Notes under the pieces: generated by a model
The model's input: the letters and a program-made list of their open reading frames with translations, nothing else
Databases searched by the model: none
What the model was told of the DNA's origin: nothing
Position numbers and translations under genes: made by a program
NCBI GenBank assembly: GCA_947476825.1
Contig: CANJRV010000014.1
Location: 1 to 44,627, forward strand
Length of the DNA: 44,627 nucleotides
Direction: 5' to 3'
From: Bacteroidota bacterium
GTDB lineage: Bacteria > Bacteroidota > Bacteroidia > Chitinophagales > Chitinophagaceae
Shown: positions 20,382 to 28,096 of the stretch, in pieces
Layout of the letters: each line of letters begins with the position of its first letter
Position numbering within the stretch: position 1 is the stretch's first letter

Positions 20382-21618
20382 CCCCAATTAGAAATCCGAT
20401 CAAAGTTGCCAAACTGATATTCTTTAAATACCAAACAAAAGATATTCTTTCAATACCCATTGCAGCAATACCTGCAGCCGAACCGATAATTAAGATACTT
20501 CCTCCTGTACCAGTGCAAAATGCTAAATAATTCCAGAAGAAATGCCCAGTTGGATATTGAGCTAAAGTATACATTCCTTGTAATGAAGCTACCAATGGCA
20601 CGTTATCAAAAATGGATGAAACCAATCCAATACATGTTAGAATTACCGAGTCCTGCTTAATATGTTGGGACAAAAATTGGGAACATTGCGTAAGAAAACC
20701 TGAAGCTTCAAGCGCAGCAACAGATAATAAAATTCCCATAAAAAATAAAATACTTGGCATATCAATTCTTTCTAATGCCGAAAAAATAGAAGATGGCGTA
20801 TCTGCTGGTCGATTACTTTTTTTATGCATGGATTCACATACGACCCAAAGTATCCCCACCGCCAACATCATGCCCATATAAGGTGGTAAGTGTGTAATGG
20901 CTTTAAAAAAAGGTACAAATAATAATAAACCTACACCTAGGAATAAAATAAATGTCCTGTCCTTATTGGCTGATTCAGGAACAATGCTTCCATTTCCCAT
21001 TGGGATAAAATTACCCGTCAATTTTCGCATGAGTAACAACATCGGAATTATTACTGAGACTAAACATGGAATAAACAAAGTAGTAATAACACCTATCACT
21101 GAAATTTGATTTCCTATCCAAAGCATAGTCGTAGTTACATCGCCAATTGGGCTCCAAGCTCCACCGGCATTGGCGGCTATAATAACCATACTGATGACAA
21201 TCATTCTATCTTGCTTATCACTTACTATTTTTTGTACTAAGGAAGTCATTACAATGGCAGTGGTCAAATTATCCAATACAGCAGACAGAAAGAAGGAGAT
21301 AATGGTAACTATTATCAATAAGGTACGCTTATTGGTTGTGGTTATTTTATCTACGACGATCTGAAATCCTTGATGCAAATCAATCAATTCAACAATCGTC
21401 ATCGCACCAATTAAGAAAAATAGTATACTTGCTATATCACTTATATGTCCATGCAATTGCTGATTGATATTGGTAAAGTCTGGATTAAAAAAGATATAAA
21501 TTACCCAACACAACACGCCAGTTATTAATGCAGTAGCTGCTTTATCTACGCGTATTTTATGTTCAAAAACAATAAAAGTATATCCCAATAAAAAGACAGC
21601 GATGAGTAAATAAGACAT
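20356..21618 (-). CDS. nhaD: NhaD-type sodium:proton antiporter
   Basis: A 420-residue polytopic membrane protein of the ion-transporter superfamily that exchanges sodium for protons. It begins SYLLIAVFLLGYTFIVFEHK and contains the NhaD stretches ITTTNKRTLL, SFFLSAVLDNLTTAIVM, IAANAGGAWSPIGDVTTTMLW and GLVSSIFDNVPLVASLQGMY. About 11-12 membrane segments are apparent. A longer frame from 21684 exists, but an exact -7 box (21623-21630, minus) lies four bases before ATG 21618, so I choose the shorter form. It converges on mlaF with a 26-bp overlap. Confidence 0.93.
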   Translation of the reverse strand: MSYLLIAVFLLGYTFIVFEHKIRVDKAATALITGVLCWVIYIFFNPDFTNINQQLHGHISDIASILFFLIGAMTIVELIDLHQGFQIVVDKITTTNKRTLLIIVTIISFFLSAVLDNLTTAIVMTSLVQKIVSDKQDRMIVISMVIIAANAGGAWSPIGDVTTTMLWIGNQISVIGVITTLFIPCLVSVIIPMLLLMRKLTGNFIPMGNGSIVPESANKDRTFILFLGVGLLLFVPFFKAITHLPPYMGMMLAVGILWVVCESMHKKSNRPADTPSSIFSALERIDMPSILFFMGILLSVAALEASGFLTQCSQFLSQHIKQDSVILTCIGLVSSIFDNVPLVASLQGMYTLAQYPTGHFFWNYLAFCTGTGGSILIIGSAAGIAAMGIERISFVWYLKNISLATLIGFLIGAMVCLFLH

Positions 21619-21622
21619 GAAA

Positions 21623-21630
21623 CAAATGTA
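21623..21630 (-). promoter_or_regulatory. -7 box (TACATTTG) four bases from the nhaD ATG
   Basis: Exact TAnnTTTG on the minus strand with the same four-base gap to ATG as at 7589-7596 and 42659-42666. Confidence 0.5.
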
Positions 21631-21823
21631 AACTAAATTGTTAGGATCACTTGATATCCATCGCATGAAAAGTAGGATTTGCAAGGAAGCTATTCACATC
21701 CTCAAAACGACAAAATCGATATTTTTATAGCGACCACCACATTTGTATCAAGCAAAATCAGAACCAAAACTACTTCTACAGTTAAAGACACAAAGCTAAT
21801 TTCCTTGATACAGGATATTAAGC

Positions 21824-21831
21824 TAGATTTG
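21824..21831 (+). promoter_or_regulatory. Putative -7 box (TAGATTTG) of the acyl-CoA thioesterase gene
   Basis: Exact TAnnTTTG match 20 bases before the ATG at 21852. A TTG at 21805-21807 is a weak -33 candidate with short spacing. Confidence 0.45.
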
Positions 21832-21851
21832 CGCTTCAAATAAAAAGATAG

Positions 21852-22379
21852 ATGACACCAAAAAAACCGAAGGACACGGTAACTGTGATGAGCGAATTAG
21901 TGCTACCGAATGACACAAATACACTTGGCAATTTAATGGGAGGAAGACTTATGCATTGGATGGATATAGCCGCTGCACTAGCTTGTATGCGCCACTGTGG
22001 GTGCCCAGTAGTAACTGCCTCTGCGGATAATATTTCTTTTGAAGCGCCGGTAAGATTAGGCAATGTACTCACCATTGAAGCTACCGTTTCTAGAGCATTT
22101 AACACTTCACTGGAGGTTTATTTAAAAGTTCATGGCGAAGATATTCCTACACAATTCAAATATCTTTCCAATGAAGCCTTTATGACTTTTGTGGCATTGG
22201 ACCCGAATGGCAAGCCTAGAAAAGTGCCAGAATTAATTCCAGAAACAGAAGAAGAAATCAAGCGACATGAAGGCGCATTGCGTCGTAGGCAATTAAGACT
22301 TATTCTTTCTGGAAGAATGAAACCAGTAGAGGCAACTGAATTAAAAAAATTGTTTTCAGACGAAATATTAATAAAATAA
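21852..22379 (+). CDS. Acyl-CoA thioesterase (YciA/BACH hotdog family)
   Basis: A 175-residue hotdog enzyme that hydrolyses acyl-CoA. NTLGNLMGGRLMHWMDIAAA (residues 23-42) is the family signature, with Asn27 and Asp38 as likely catalytic residues. ASADNISFEAPVRLGNVL gives the central strand and loop. The C-terminal extension (ETEEEIKRHEGALRRRQLRL) is charged and helical, as in other members. It is monocistronic: a -7 box precedes it and a hairpin follows. It belongs to a different hotdog branch from the PaaI-type gene at 9373-9825. Confidence 0.92.
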   Translation: MTPKKPKDTVTVMSELVLPNDTNTLGNLMGGRLMHWMDIAAALACMRHCGCPVVTASADNISFEAPVRLGNVLTIEATVSRAFNTSLEVYLKVHGEDIPTQFKYLSNEAFMTFVALDPNGKPRKVPELIPETEEEIKRHEGALRRRQLRLILSGRMKPVEATELKKLFSDEILIK

Positions 22380-22396
22380 ACGATTTTAAATAAAGG

Positions 22397-22428
22397 AGCA
22401 GTCTTTACTTAGACAAGTGAAGACTGCT
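22397..22428 (+). terminator. Hairpin after the thioesterase gene
   Basis: AGCAGTCTT at 22397-22405 pairs with AAGACTGCT at 22420-22428, and an inner ACTT/AAGT helix brings the stem to about 14 bp with one wobble. There is no good T tract, so terminator strength is uncertain; it may instead protect the 3' end. Confidence 0.55.
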
Positions 22429-22591
22429 TAATCCCTAACCAAATCAACCTATGAAAATCGTAAAAGAGATTTGTGCGAATGTAAACTTGATTTAGTTAAA
22501 TGTAAAATAATATTCTAGCAAACTTTTTAATTGCAGACCAAAAAAATAACTTATTATTACTCCTATTATCCCACAACAAAATTGACCATTT

Positions 22592-24361
22592 ATGCAGGTA
22601 CGATCTATCCTATTTATGCTTTGCATTCTTTTTAGTTTGTATTCTTGTAAAGAGCAAACTAATAAAATTGCATCTTCAACAGAACTAAAAAACATTTTCC
22701 ATAATTATTGGGAAGAGAGAATGAAACTCTTTCCGTTAGAAGCAACAGCCAGTGGGGATAATAGATACAATGACAAATTGCCCATCTCAATTAGTGCCTC
22801 CTATCGTGATACTTTGGTTCAATTTTATACCAAGTATGCTGAACAGAGTAAAAAAATAAATTCTCCCTTGAATGAGGAAGATCAAATGAGTAAAGAACTT
22901 TTTGACTATGAAATTGCTATCAATTTAGAAGGACTACAATACCCTTCTCATTTAATGCCTATCAATCAATTTTGGAGTTTCCTTTTAGAGTTCCCTCAAT
23001 TAGGAAGTGGTGATGGTAATCAACCATTTAAAACTGTAAAAGACTATGACAATTTTTTACAAAGAATAAAAGCTTTTCCAGCATGGGTTGATACCGCAAT
23101 TAGTAATATGAAAATGGGCATTAAACAAGGATATGTTTTGCCACGAGTACTTGCCGAAAAAATGGTTCCTCAATTCAAAACTGTAGTAACCATAGATCCT
23201 ACGAAAAGTATTTTTTACAACCCTATACATTCTTTACCAAATACTTTTTCTGCTGAAGAAAAAAAGAGATTACAGAATGCCTATAACTTTGAAATTGGCA
23301 AGTGTATTATTCCTGCCTATTCTAAAATACAAGCTTTTATAGAAAAGGAATACATTCCAGCTTGCCGAGAAACACATGGCATTTCTTCATTACCAAATGG
23401 CGCAGCCTATTACCAATATTTGATTAAAAATTACACCACCACTACTCTTACTCCAGATAGTATTTATCATTTAGGCTTATCAGAAGTTGGTCGTATAAAA
23501 GCGGAAATGGAGAAGGTAAAAGAGGAAGTCCATTTCAAAGGGTCATTGCAAGAATTTTTCAAAGACTTAAATGAAAATAAAGCATATTGTCCATTCACAA
23601 CACCGAAGCAAGTTTTAGATAGTTTTTGGGCGATCAAAAAAATAGAAGACGCGCACTTGCAAGATTTATTTGAATCCTTCCCAAAAACAAAATTTGAAAT
23701 TCGCCAAACAGAGGCTTATCGAGCAGCAAGCGCAAGTGCAGAATACAATCCTGGTAGTGCTGATGGCTCAAGACCTGGCATATTTTACACACCAATTTTA
23801 GATCCACGAAAATTTAATATAGTAGGAATGGAAACCTTATTTTTACATGAAGCCATACCAGGACATCATTTTCAAATTTCATTACAACAAGAAAATACAA
23901 GTTTACCGCAATTTCGAAAGTTTTTAAATTACAGTGCATACGCAGAAGGTTGGGCATTATATACTGAAACACTCGGAAAAGAATTAGGATTATATTCAAA
24001 TCCATACCAATACATTGGACATTTAAGTGATGCCATGCATCGTGCAATCCGCCTTGTGGTTGACGTTGCTATTCATACCAAAGGAATGAAAAGAGAAGAA
24101 GCCATCCAATACATGATGGATAACGAACGTATTACGGAACCAGAAGCAGCAGCTGAAATAGAGCGATACATGGCGATTCCAGGTCAAGCCCTCTCCTACA
24201 AAATAGGACAGCTAACTATTTCAAGCATGAAAGAAAAATACAAAAAAGAATTGGGAACCAAATTCGACATAAAGGCTTTTCACACTCAATTATTGAATGG
24301 CGGTAATATGCCTTTAGAAGTTCTACAAAAAAAATTAGACCGATGGGCAAAGTCTCTGTAA
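22592..24361 (+). CDS. DUF885-family lipoprotein, putative metallopeptidase
   Basis: A 589-residue protein with an SPII signal (lipobox LYSC, Cys19). The long alpha-helical mature domain is of the DUF885 family. HEAIPGHHFQ (about 419-428) provides an HExxxGH-type zinc site. Downstream are YAEGWALYTETLGKELG and the late IERYMAIPGQALSYKIG, the family's other conserved blocks. The family is considered a peptidase-like group with few characterised members. Location is probably periplasmic or on the outer membrane. It precedes rnc by 26 bp and may share a transcript, though the functions are unrelated. Confidence 0.9.
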   Translation: MQVRSILFMLCILFSLYSCKEQTNKIASSTELKNIFHNYWEERMKLFPLEATASGDNRYNDKLPISISASYRDTLVQFYTKYAEQSKKINSPLNEEDQMSKELFDYEIAINLEGLQYPSHLMPINQFWSFLLEFPQLGSGDGNQPFKTVKDYDNFLQRIKAFPAWVDTAISNMKMGIKQGYVLPRVLAEKMVPQFKTVVTIDPTKSIFYNPIHSLPNTFSAEEKKRLQNAYNFEIGKCIIPAYSKIQAFIEKEYIPACRETHGISSLPNGAAYYQYLIKNYTTTTLTPDSIYHLGLSEVGRIKAEMEKVKEEVHFKGSLQEFFKDLNENKAYCPFTTPKQVLDSFWAIKKIEDAHLQDLFESFPKTKFEIRQTEAYRAASASAEYNPGSADGSRPGIFYTPILDPRKFNIVGMETLFLHEAIPGHHFQISLQQENTSLPQFRKFLNYSAYAEGWALYTETLGKELGLYSNPYQYIGHLSDAMHRAIRLVVDVAIHTKGMKREEAIQYMMDNERITEPEAAAEIERYMAIPGQALSYKIGQLTISSMKEKYKKELGTKFDIKAFHTQLLNGGNMPLEVLQKKLDRWAKSL

Positions 24362-24387
24362 TTTGCAATTAAAATAAAAAGGAAGCC

Positions 24388-25104
24388 GTGAGATTTGTCA
24401 TTGATTTTATTGTTCAATTTTTTACCAAAGGCAGCACTTTGTATAAAAATTTACAAACGATGCTTGGCTTCACACCAACCAATATAGCACTCTACGAATT
24501 AGCATTATGTCATCGATCCAATAATAATAGTGCAACAGAAAATAATGAGCGTTTAGAATTTTTAGGTGATGCCATTTTGGGAGCAATAATTGGCGAACAT
24601 TTATTTATCAAATATCCTACAAAACCAGAAGGGTATTTGACCGACATGCGATCTAAAATTGTGAATCGAAAAACATTGAATCATATTGGTTTAAAAATTG
24701 GTTTAAAAACATTGATGAAGTTTAATGAACAAGATTATTTTCTTCGCGACTCACTCATCTTCGGCAATGCATTGGAAGCTCTCATTGGCGCAATCTATAT
24801 AGACAAGGGATATGCAGTTACGCGTACATTTATTCGTAAGCGAATTCTTATTCCTTTTGTAGACATTGAATTATTGGAAGGATTAGAAGTAAATACTAAA
24901 AATAAATTGATTGGTTGGGCTAATAAAAATGGCAAAAAAATAAGTTTTGTTTTATTGGAGGAAAAAGTAGAAAGAGGTCGAAAAAAATTTATCGTTGGCG
25001 TAGAATTAGAAGATCAAATTATTGCAACTGCTGGTGCTAATAATAAAAAAGATGCAAGTAAAATCGCGGCAGATGAAGCGATTAAATTTCTAGACATTGT
25101 ATAA
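24388..25104 (+). CDS. rnc: Ribonuclease III
   Basis: A double-strand-specific endoribonuclease for rRNA processing and mRNA turnover. 238 residues. The signature NERLEFLGDAILG (about 53-65) holds the catalytic acidic residues. The second acidic site is in NALEALIGAIYIDKG. A C-terminal double-stranded-RNA-binding domain ends AGANNKKDASKIAADEAIKF. The start is GTG at 24388, preceded by AAAGGAAGCC, one of the few Shine-Dalgarno-like sites here. The usual Bacteroidota neighbours acpP and fabF are not upstream. Confidence 0.96.
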   Translation: MRFVIDFIVQFFTKGSTLYKNLQTMLGFTPTNIALYELALCHRSNNNSATENNERLEFLGDAILGAIIGEHLFIKYPTKPEGYLTDMRSKIVNRKTLNHIGLKIGLKTLMKFNEQDYFLRDSLIFGNALEALIGAIYIDKGYAVTRTFIRKRILIPFVDIELLEGLEVNTKNKLIGWANKNGKKISFVLLEEKVERGRKKFIVGVELEDQIIATAGANNKKDASKIAADEAIKFLDIV

Positions 25105-25176
25105 TTTTCTGGCAATCTTAAAAATGTAATGAAAATATTTTTGGGCGGCACTCACGCTTTCCTTCCAATCTTTTTT

Positions 25177-25422
25177 GGCTCACATTAATTAGCTGGGGAG
25201 TAACTAATAAAGTTTAGCAGGCATCATGACCAGAATGATAATAAAGAGGGTATCCCAATATACTTGAGATACCCAACCATTCCAGTCAAACAGGCTATTC
25301 CTATTGGGGGTGCTCTTCAGCATAACCAAGTCCGCTTTACCTGATACAGTAAAATTAATCATTCCAAGAACAATGCCTAATGAAAACTTATATCCCCACT
25401 CCCCAGCTAATTAATGTGAGCC
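25177..25422. mobile_element. 246-bp MITE-like element with 25-bp perfect terminal inverted repeats and 8-bp target duplication
   Basis: The left end 25177-25201 starts GGCTCACATTAATTAGC and is the exact reverse complement of the right end 25398-25422. TCTTTTTT flanks the element at both 25169-25176 and 25423-25430, a clean 8-bp target duplication. The uninterrupted repeat at 7015-7112 shows the pre-insertion state. No transposase is encoded. The interior holds a 52-codon frame on the minus strand and a 7-bp hairpin (GGGTATC/GATACCC, about 25248-25274). It is non-autonomous. The parent insertion-sequence family cannot be assigned from the ends alone; 8-bp duplications occur in several families. 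Confidence 0.88.
25204..25362 (-). CDS. Small open frame inside the MITE-like element
   Basis: ATG 25362 to TAG 25204 gives 52 residues starting MINFTVSGKADLVM, with a hydrophobic C-terminal segment (TLFIIILVMMPAKLY) that could span a membrane. The frame stays open upstream to the terminal repeat (stop at about 25411-25413). Codons such as CTG, CTC, GTC and AGC are more frequent than in neighbouring genes. It looks like a captured piece of a membrane-protein gene rather than a transposase. Whether it is expressed is unknown. Confidence 0.35.
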   Translation of the reverse strand: MINFTVSGKADLVMLKSTPNRNSLFDWNGWVSQVYWDTLFIIILVMMPAKLY

Positions 25423-25531
25423 TCTTTTTTGCTTCAGAGCAAGCAAAAAAGGATTTCCACTCAATCGTTGCCGCAATGCACCATCAAAAAAATCTTGTGT
25501 GCATTAGATATTTAGTTCAGCCCATTTTCTT

Positions 25532-25813
25532 TTAAAATAAATGTTGCTGTCTAATAGCCAAAATATACTCAATGGCACCAAGAATACTTAATGTTTGAAT
25601 GGTGTAAAACGTAATTTTAAATTGTTTGGAATAATAGGAATGTCTAGTAAATGAACCAGTTGCCACTAAAAATATCACCACGAATGGAAATAAAATTTGC
25701 AACATATTCGACACAGTTGACAAAGCAATTCCATCATTAAAGTTTGGATTCACAAATAGAATATAACCCAAATTGAGTATAGCGAACAGTAACGGAGCAA
25801 TACGAAATTCCAT
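25532..25813 (-). CDS. Small multi-pass membrane protein, hypothetical
   Basis: 93 residues with three hydrophobic segments (about 5-20, 38-52 and 68-87) separated by short polar loops. Charged positions are few (MEFRIAP at the start, RHSYYSKQFK in the middle). No family motif is recognised. The ATG at 25813 is four bases from a TAATATTG sequence (25818-25825, minus, one mismatch to the -7 consensus). It is convergent with rnc across the split repeat and divergent from ssrA. The coding call rests on the clean hydrophobic pattern and position. Confidence 0.65.
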   Translation of the reverse strand: MEFRIAPLLFAILNLGYILFVNPNFNDGIALSTVSNMLQILFPFVVIFLVATGSFTRHSYYSKQFKITFYTIQTLSILGAIEYILAIRQQHLF

Positions 25814-25838
25814 GCCGCAATATTAGGAATTATTCATG

Positions 25839-25846
25839 TATGTTTG
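25839..25846 (+). promoter_or_regulatory. Putative -7 box (TATGTTTG) of ssrA
   Basis: Exact TAnnTTTG match 57 bases before the mature 5' end of tmRNA, implying a leader of about 50 bases that is trimmed. A 14-bp tandem duplication lies in that leader. Confidence 0.5.
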
Positions 25847-25864
25847 CAGAGTTGATTTTATTAA

Positions 25865-25897
25865 AATTTCGAAATTCCAATTTCGAAATTCCAATTT
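25865..25897 (+). repeat. 14-bp tandem duplication in the ssrA leader
   Basis: AATTTCGAAATTCC occurs twice in tandem (25865-25878, 25879-25892), followed by a third partial copy AATTT. Each unit contains the palindrome AATTTCGAAATT, so the leader could form alternative hairpins next to the 5' processing site. Confidence 0.8.
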
Positions 25898-25903
25898 AAT
25901 AAC

Positions 25904-26272
25904 GGGGCCGACCGGTTTTGACAGCATAGATCTTTGAGAGTGTAAGCATGTGGTGCGTTGGATAATTAGCACCTTAATCTGAATATTCAAAACTCAAACG
26001 GCGAAACAACTTTCGCAATGGCTGCTTAATTTAAGCCCCCATTTACAGGCCGACTATTTCGGGTAGATTTATAACCTACGTTAGTCCGTCTTCACCAGAG
26101 AATATAAGTTGCTGCAGAAGTAGGCTGTGCCTTCTGCTTAAGATCATCCAGCTAAGGTATAGGTTGGTTCGTTTTGCTCCGGCTTATGCACAAAAATGAA
26201 TGCAAAAATAAACATGTAGAAAGCTCTTGCGGAGTATGTTTGGACAGGGGTTCGACTCCCCTCGGTTCCACC
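25904..26272 (+). ncRNA. ssrA: tmRNA
   Basis: One-piece transfer-messenger RNA that rescues stalled ribosomes. The 5' end GGGGCCGACC pairs with CGGTTCC at 26263-26269 to form the tRNA-like acceptor stem. The T arm GGACAGGGGTTCGACTCCCC is just before it. Position 26270 is the discriminator A and only CC, not CCA, is encoded. The tag frame reads NGETTFAMAA followed by TAA (25997-26029). The ending AMAA differs from the common ALAA but keeps the C-terminal small residues that ClpXP recognises. A perfect terminator follows. The opposite strand carries a recombinase remnant that reads into the gene. Confidence 0.97.
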
Positions 26273-26841
26273 TTACGGGATTGAACAATTTTTAATGGTT
26301 CAATCCCGTTTTTATTTCTTCGCAAACCCTTATCAATAGTGAATAGTAGCGAAATGACTTTGTTGAATTTCGGGGTTCGACATTTTTTTTCGGGGAAAAC
26401 GAGCTTTTCTTCAAATACCGAACCCAATAATAACTGCTTTTCCCTTACAGACCCTTTAGAATAAGCGTTTCCAAGCGATTTAATATTATCTAAACAATAT
26501 GCCAAAAATTTCTCTCTATCAGAATCACATTGTGGCAAATTAAGTTTTTTAATGGTCAAACTATCAAGTTCCGCTTCGATATTTGCCTTCATTGTTTTGT
26601 ATTCTCCCATGCTTAATTCTCCATCAAGCATTAAGGATTGGGCATTGTCCAAACGTGTTTTAAATCGTTTTATTTGTTCTTCTATTTTCTTTAATTCGGA
26701 GGTATTCACATTCGTATTTTCCTTTTGAAAATCCTTCAACATTAATTGAATGGTTTCAATTGTTGGCGAAAGTGATTTGGTTGAGCCAACAATATTTTCT
26801 ATTTGTTCATTTATACCAATTATATTTATTACATGGTCCAA
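26152..26841 (-). pseudogene. C-terminal remnant of a site-specific serine recombinase, running into ssrA
   Basis: A 229-codon frame whose first 180 residues resemble the coiled-coil C-terminus of large serine recombinases of Bacteroidota integrative elements (GELSMGEYKTMKANIEAEL, SDREKFLAYCLDNIKSLGNA, KGSVREKQLLLGSVFEEKL). The catalytic resolvase domain, recombinase domain and zinc ribbon are missing. The frame starts at a TTG at 26841 with an in-frame TAG not far upstream. The last 50 residues, including EPRGVEPLSKH, are the antisense of the ssrA terminator and 3' end. This is what remains when an element integrated at ssrA has been lost apart from its recombinase end. The family call rests on pattern recognition. 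Confidence 0.65.
26275..26313 (+). terminator. Rho-independent terminator of ssrA
   Basis: ACGGGATTGAAC at 26275-26286 pairs perfectly with GTTCAATCCCGT at 26298-26309 (12 bp, 11-base loop), followed by TTTTATTT. Confidence 0.92.
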
Positions 26842-26896
26842 TTTAGTTCTGCAAAAATATAACTAAATGCGCAAGTAGTTCTAATGCTTTCTTTGG

Positions 26897-27050
26897 TAAT
26901 CCCGTAGGGATGAAATTATTATAGGTAGGTTATGATTATCGTTTTATATAATCCCGTAGGGATGAAATTATTATAGGTAGGTTATGATTATCGTCTTTTA
27001 TAATCCTGAAGGGATTGAATAGGTATAGGGATGAAATAATTATAGAATTG
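26897..27050. repeat. 52-bp tandem repeat, three units
   Basis: Units start at 26897, 26949 and 27001, an exact 52-bp period. Units 1 and 2 differ only near the end. Unit 3 is degenerate (TAATCCTGAAGGGATTGAAT). Each unit opens with the palindrome-like ATCCCGTAGGGAT followed by GAAATTATTATAGGTAGG. Similar short palindromic intergenic repeats are common in Bacteroidota. This fills much of the 346-bp gene-free stretch 26842-27187. Confidence 0.9.
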
Positions 27051-27077
27051 AAATGACAATTGAAGCCGAAGGGATAT

Positions 27078-27101
27078 AAGGTTTGTGAAGACACAAACCT
27101 T
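27078..27101. repeat. Perfect 10-bp hairpin
   Basis: AAGGTTTGTG (27078-27087), a four-base loop, and CACAAACCTT (27092-27101). It follows the 52-bp repeats and precedes the secreted-protein operon. It lacks a T tract, so it is more likely a REP-type palindrome than a terminator. Confidence 0.7.
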
Positions 27102-27165
27102 GGGGTGACGTAAACGGGAAAGAATTAATATTCTCCAATAACTACACTAATGTAATTTAGTTTTA

Positions 27166-27173
27166 TATCTTTG
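27166..27173 (+). promoter_or_regulatory. Putative -7 box (TATCTTTG) of the secreted-protein operon
   Basis: Exact TAnnTTTG match 14 bases before the ATG at 27188. The five genes 27188-30931 follow with gaps of 10-50 bp. Confidence 0.5.
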
Positions 27174-27187
27174 TTAAAACCTATTGT

Positions 27188-27649
27188 ATGAAATATTTCC
27201 TAATCGCTCTTCTTTCTTGCATTTCATTTATGCAACTACATGCACAAGCACCACAAGGAATCCCTTATCAAAGCATTATCAGAAATGGCAATGGCAATTT
27301 ACTCATCAATCAATCTGTACAAGTACGATTTACGATACATGATAGCACGATGACTGGAAATATTGTTTACCAAGAAACCCATGCTACCACTACATCAGCG
27401 GCTGCGATGATTATCCTCACGATTGGACAAGGCACTCCCGTTACAGGAAATTTCTCTACAATTAATTGGGGCAATGGTGCTAAGTTTATGCAAGTAGAAT
27501 TAGATGCAAATGGTGGTAATAATTATGTTGATTTAGGCACACAACAAATGATGAGTGTGCCTTTTGCATTGTACTCAAATTCTGCTGGAGAAGTGAAGCA
27601 AAAAGGAAGTAACCCTAAAACTTTAATTTATACATCAAATGGCTTTTAA
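27188..27649 (+). CDS. Secreted protein consisting of the constant module only (array copy 1)
   Basis: 153 residues. A signal peptide ends at about LHAQ. The domain begins APQGIPYQSIIRNGNGNLL and ends GTQQMMSVPFALY. This N-terminal domain is common in secreted Bacteroidota proteins (typically QAPQGFNYQAVVRN), where it precedes diverse C-terminal domains. Here it is followed by only about 25 residues (SAGEVKQKGSNPKTLIYTSN) with no second domain, so this copy is either truncated or a stand-alone module. It is nearly identical in DNA to the modules at 28154 and 28965. It is first in a probable five-gene operon. Role unknown; probably cell surface or extracellular. Confidence 0.75.
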   Translation: MKYFLIALLSCISFMQLHAQAPQGIPYQSIIRNGNGNLLINQSVQVRFTIHDSTMTGNIVYQETHATTTSAAAMIILTIGQGTPVTGNFSTINWGNGAKFMQVELDANGGNNYVDLGTQQMMSVPFALYSNSAGEVKQKGSNPKTLIYTSNGF

Positions 27650-27666
27650 CTTTAAAACAAACAAAA

Positions 27667-28086
27667 ATGAAAAAAATATTTACACTGATTGCATTTGTAT
27701 TCTTGCTACCAACTACTAGTAAAGCGCAAGGGGATTTGCAGTTTAGTAAAGTAAAATTAATTAGTACTCAAGATACAGTACCCAGTGGAAAAATGTGGAA
27801 AATAGAAAGTTTCATATATTCTCAACCCATTCCCAATTCATCTGTAAATATAACTCAAGATGCTTCAATTGCATTAAATGGTCAAATAATCAATATTAGA
27901 TCCACAAGATTTTCTGCACCTTGGGCAGGAACAATTTGGGGTTGTGGGTGTTCTGTTTCTGCTTATGGTGCTGCTTATGAAATTTGGGAACAAAAACTTC
28001 CAATATGGTTACCTGCAGGAACAATTGTAGGTGTTGATATCGGAGTTCTATATATTTCTGCCTTAGAATTCAATGTAATTCCATAA
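27667..28086 (+). CDS. Small secreted protein, hypothetical
   Basis: 139 residues with a signal peptide (FVFLLPTTSKAQ). The mature part is predicted all-beta, with SGKMWKIESFIYSQPIP and LPIWLPAGTIVGVDIG, reminiscent of short beta-sandwich proteins that follow the neighbouring module in other Bacteroidota loci. The GCGCS stretch could form a disulfide. No known family is recognised. It starts 17 bp after the previous gene and ends 10 bp before the next, so it is very probably cotranscribed. Confidence 0.65.
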   Translation: MKKIFTLIAFVFLLPTTSKAQGDLQFSKVKLISTQDTVPSGKMWKIESFIYSQPIPNSSVNITQDASIALNGQIINIRSTRFSAPWAGTIWGCGCSVSAYGAAYEIWEQKLPIWLPAGTIVGVDIGVLYISALEFNVIP

Positions 28087-28096
28087 TCTTTACCCC

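Larger units (their letters stand above)
25137..25488 (-). repeat. Dispersed intergenic repeat, copy 2, split by a MITE-like insertion
   Basis: Read on the minus strand, 25488-25423 matches the first half of the 7015-7112 repeat (GTGCATTGCGGCAACGAT, GTGGAAATCC, hairpin). 25176-25137 matches the second half (GATTGGAAGGAAAGCGTGAG, TGCCGCCC). The two halves are separated by exactly one mobile element. Like copy 1 it lies between convergent genes. Confidence 0.85.

Noticed and set aside
26897-27050. CRISPR array
   Set aside because: The whole 52-bp unit repeats, with no unique spacers.
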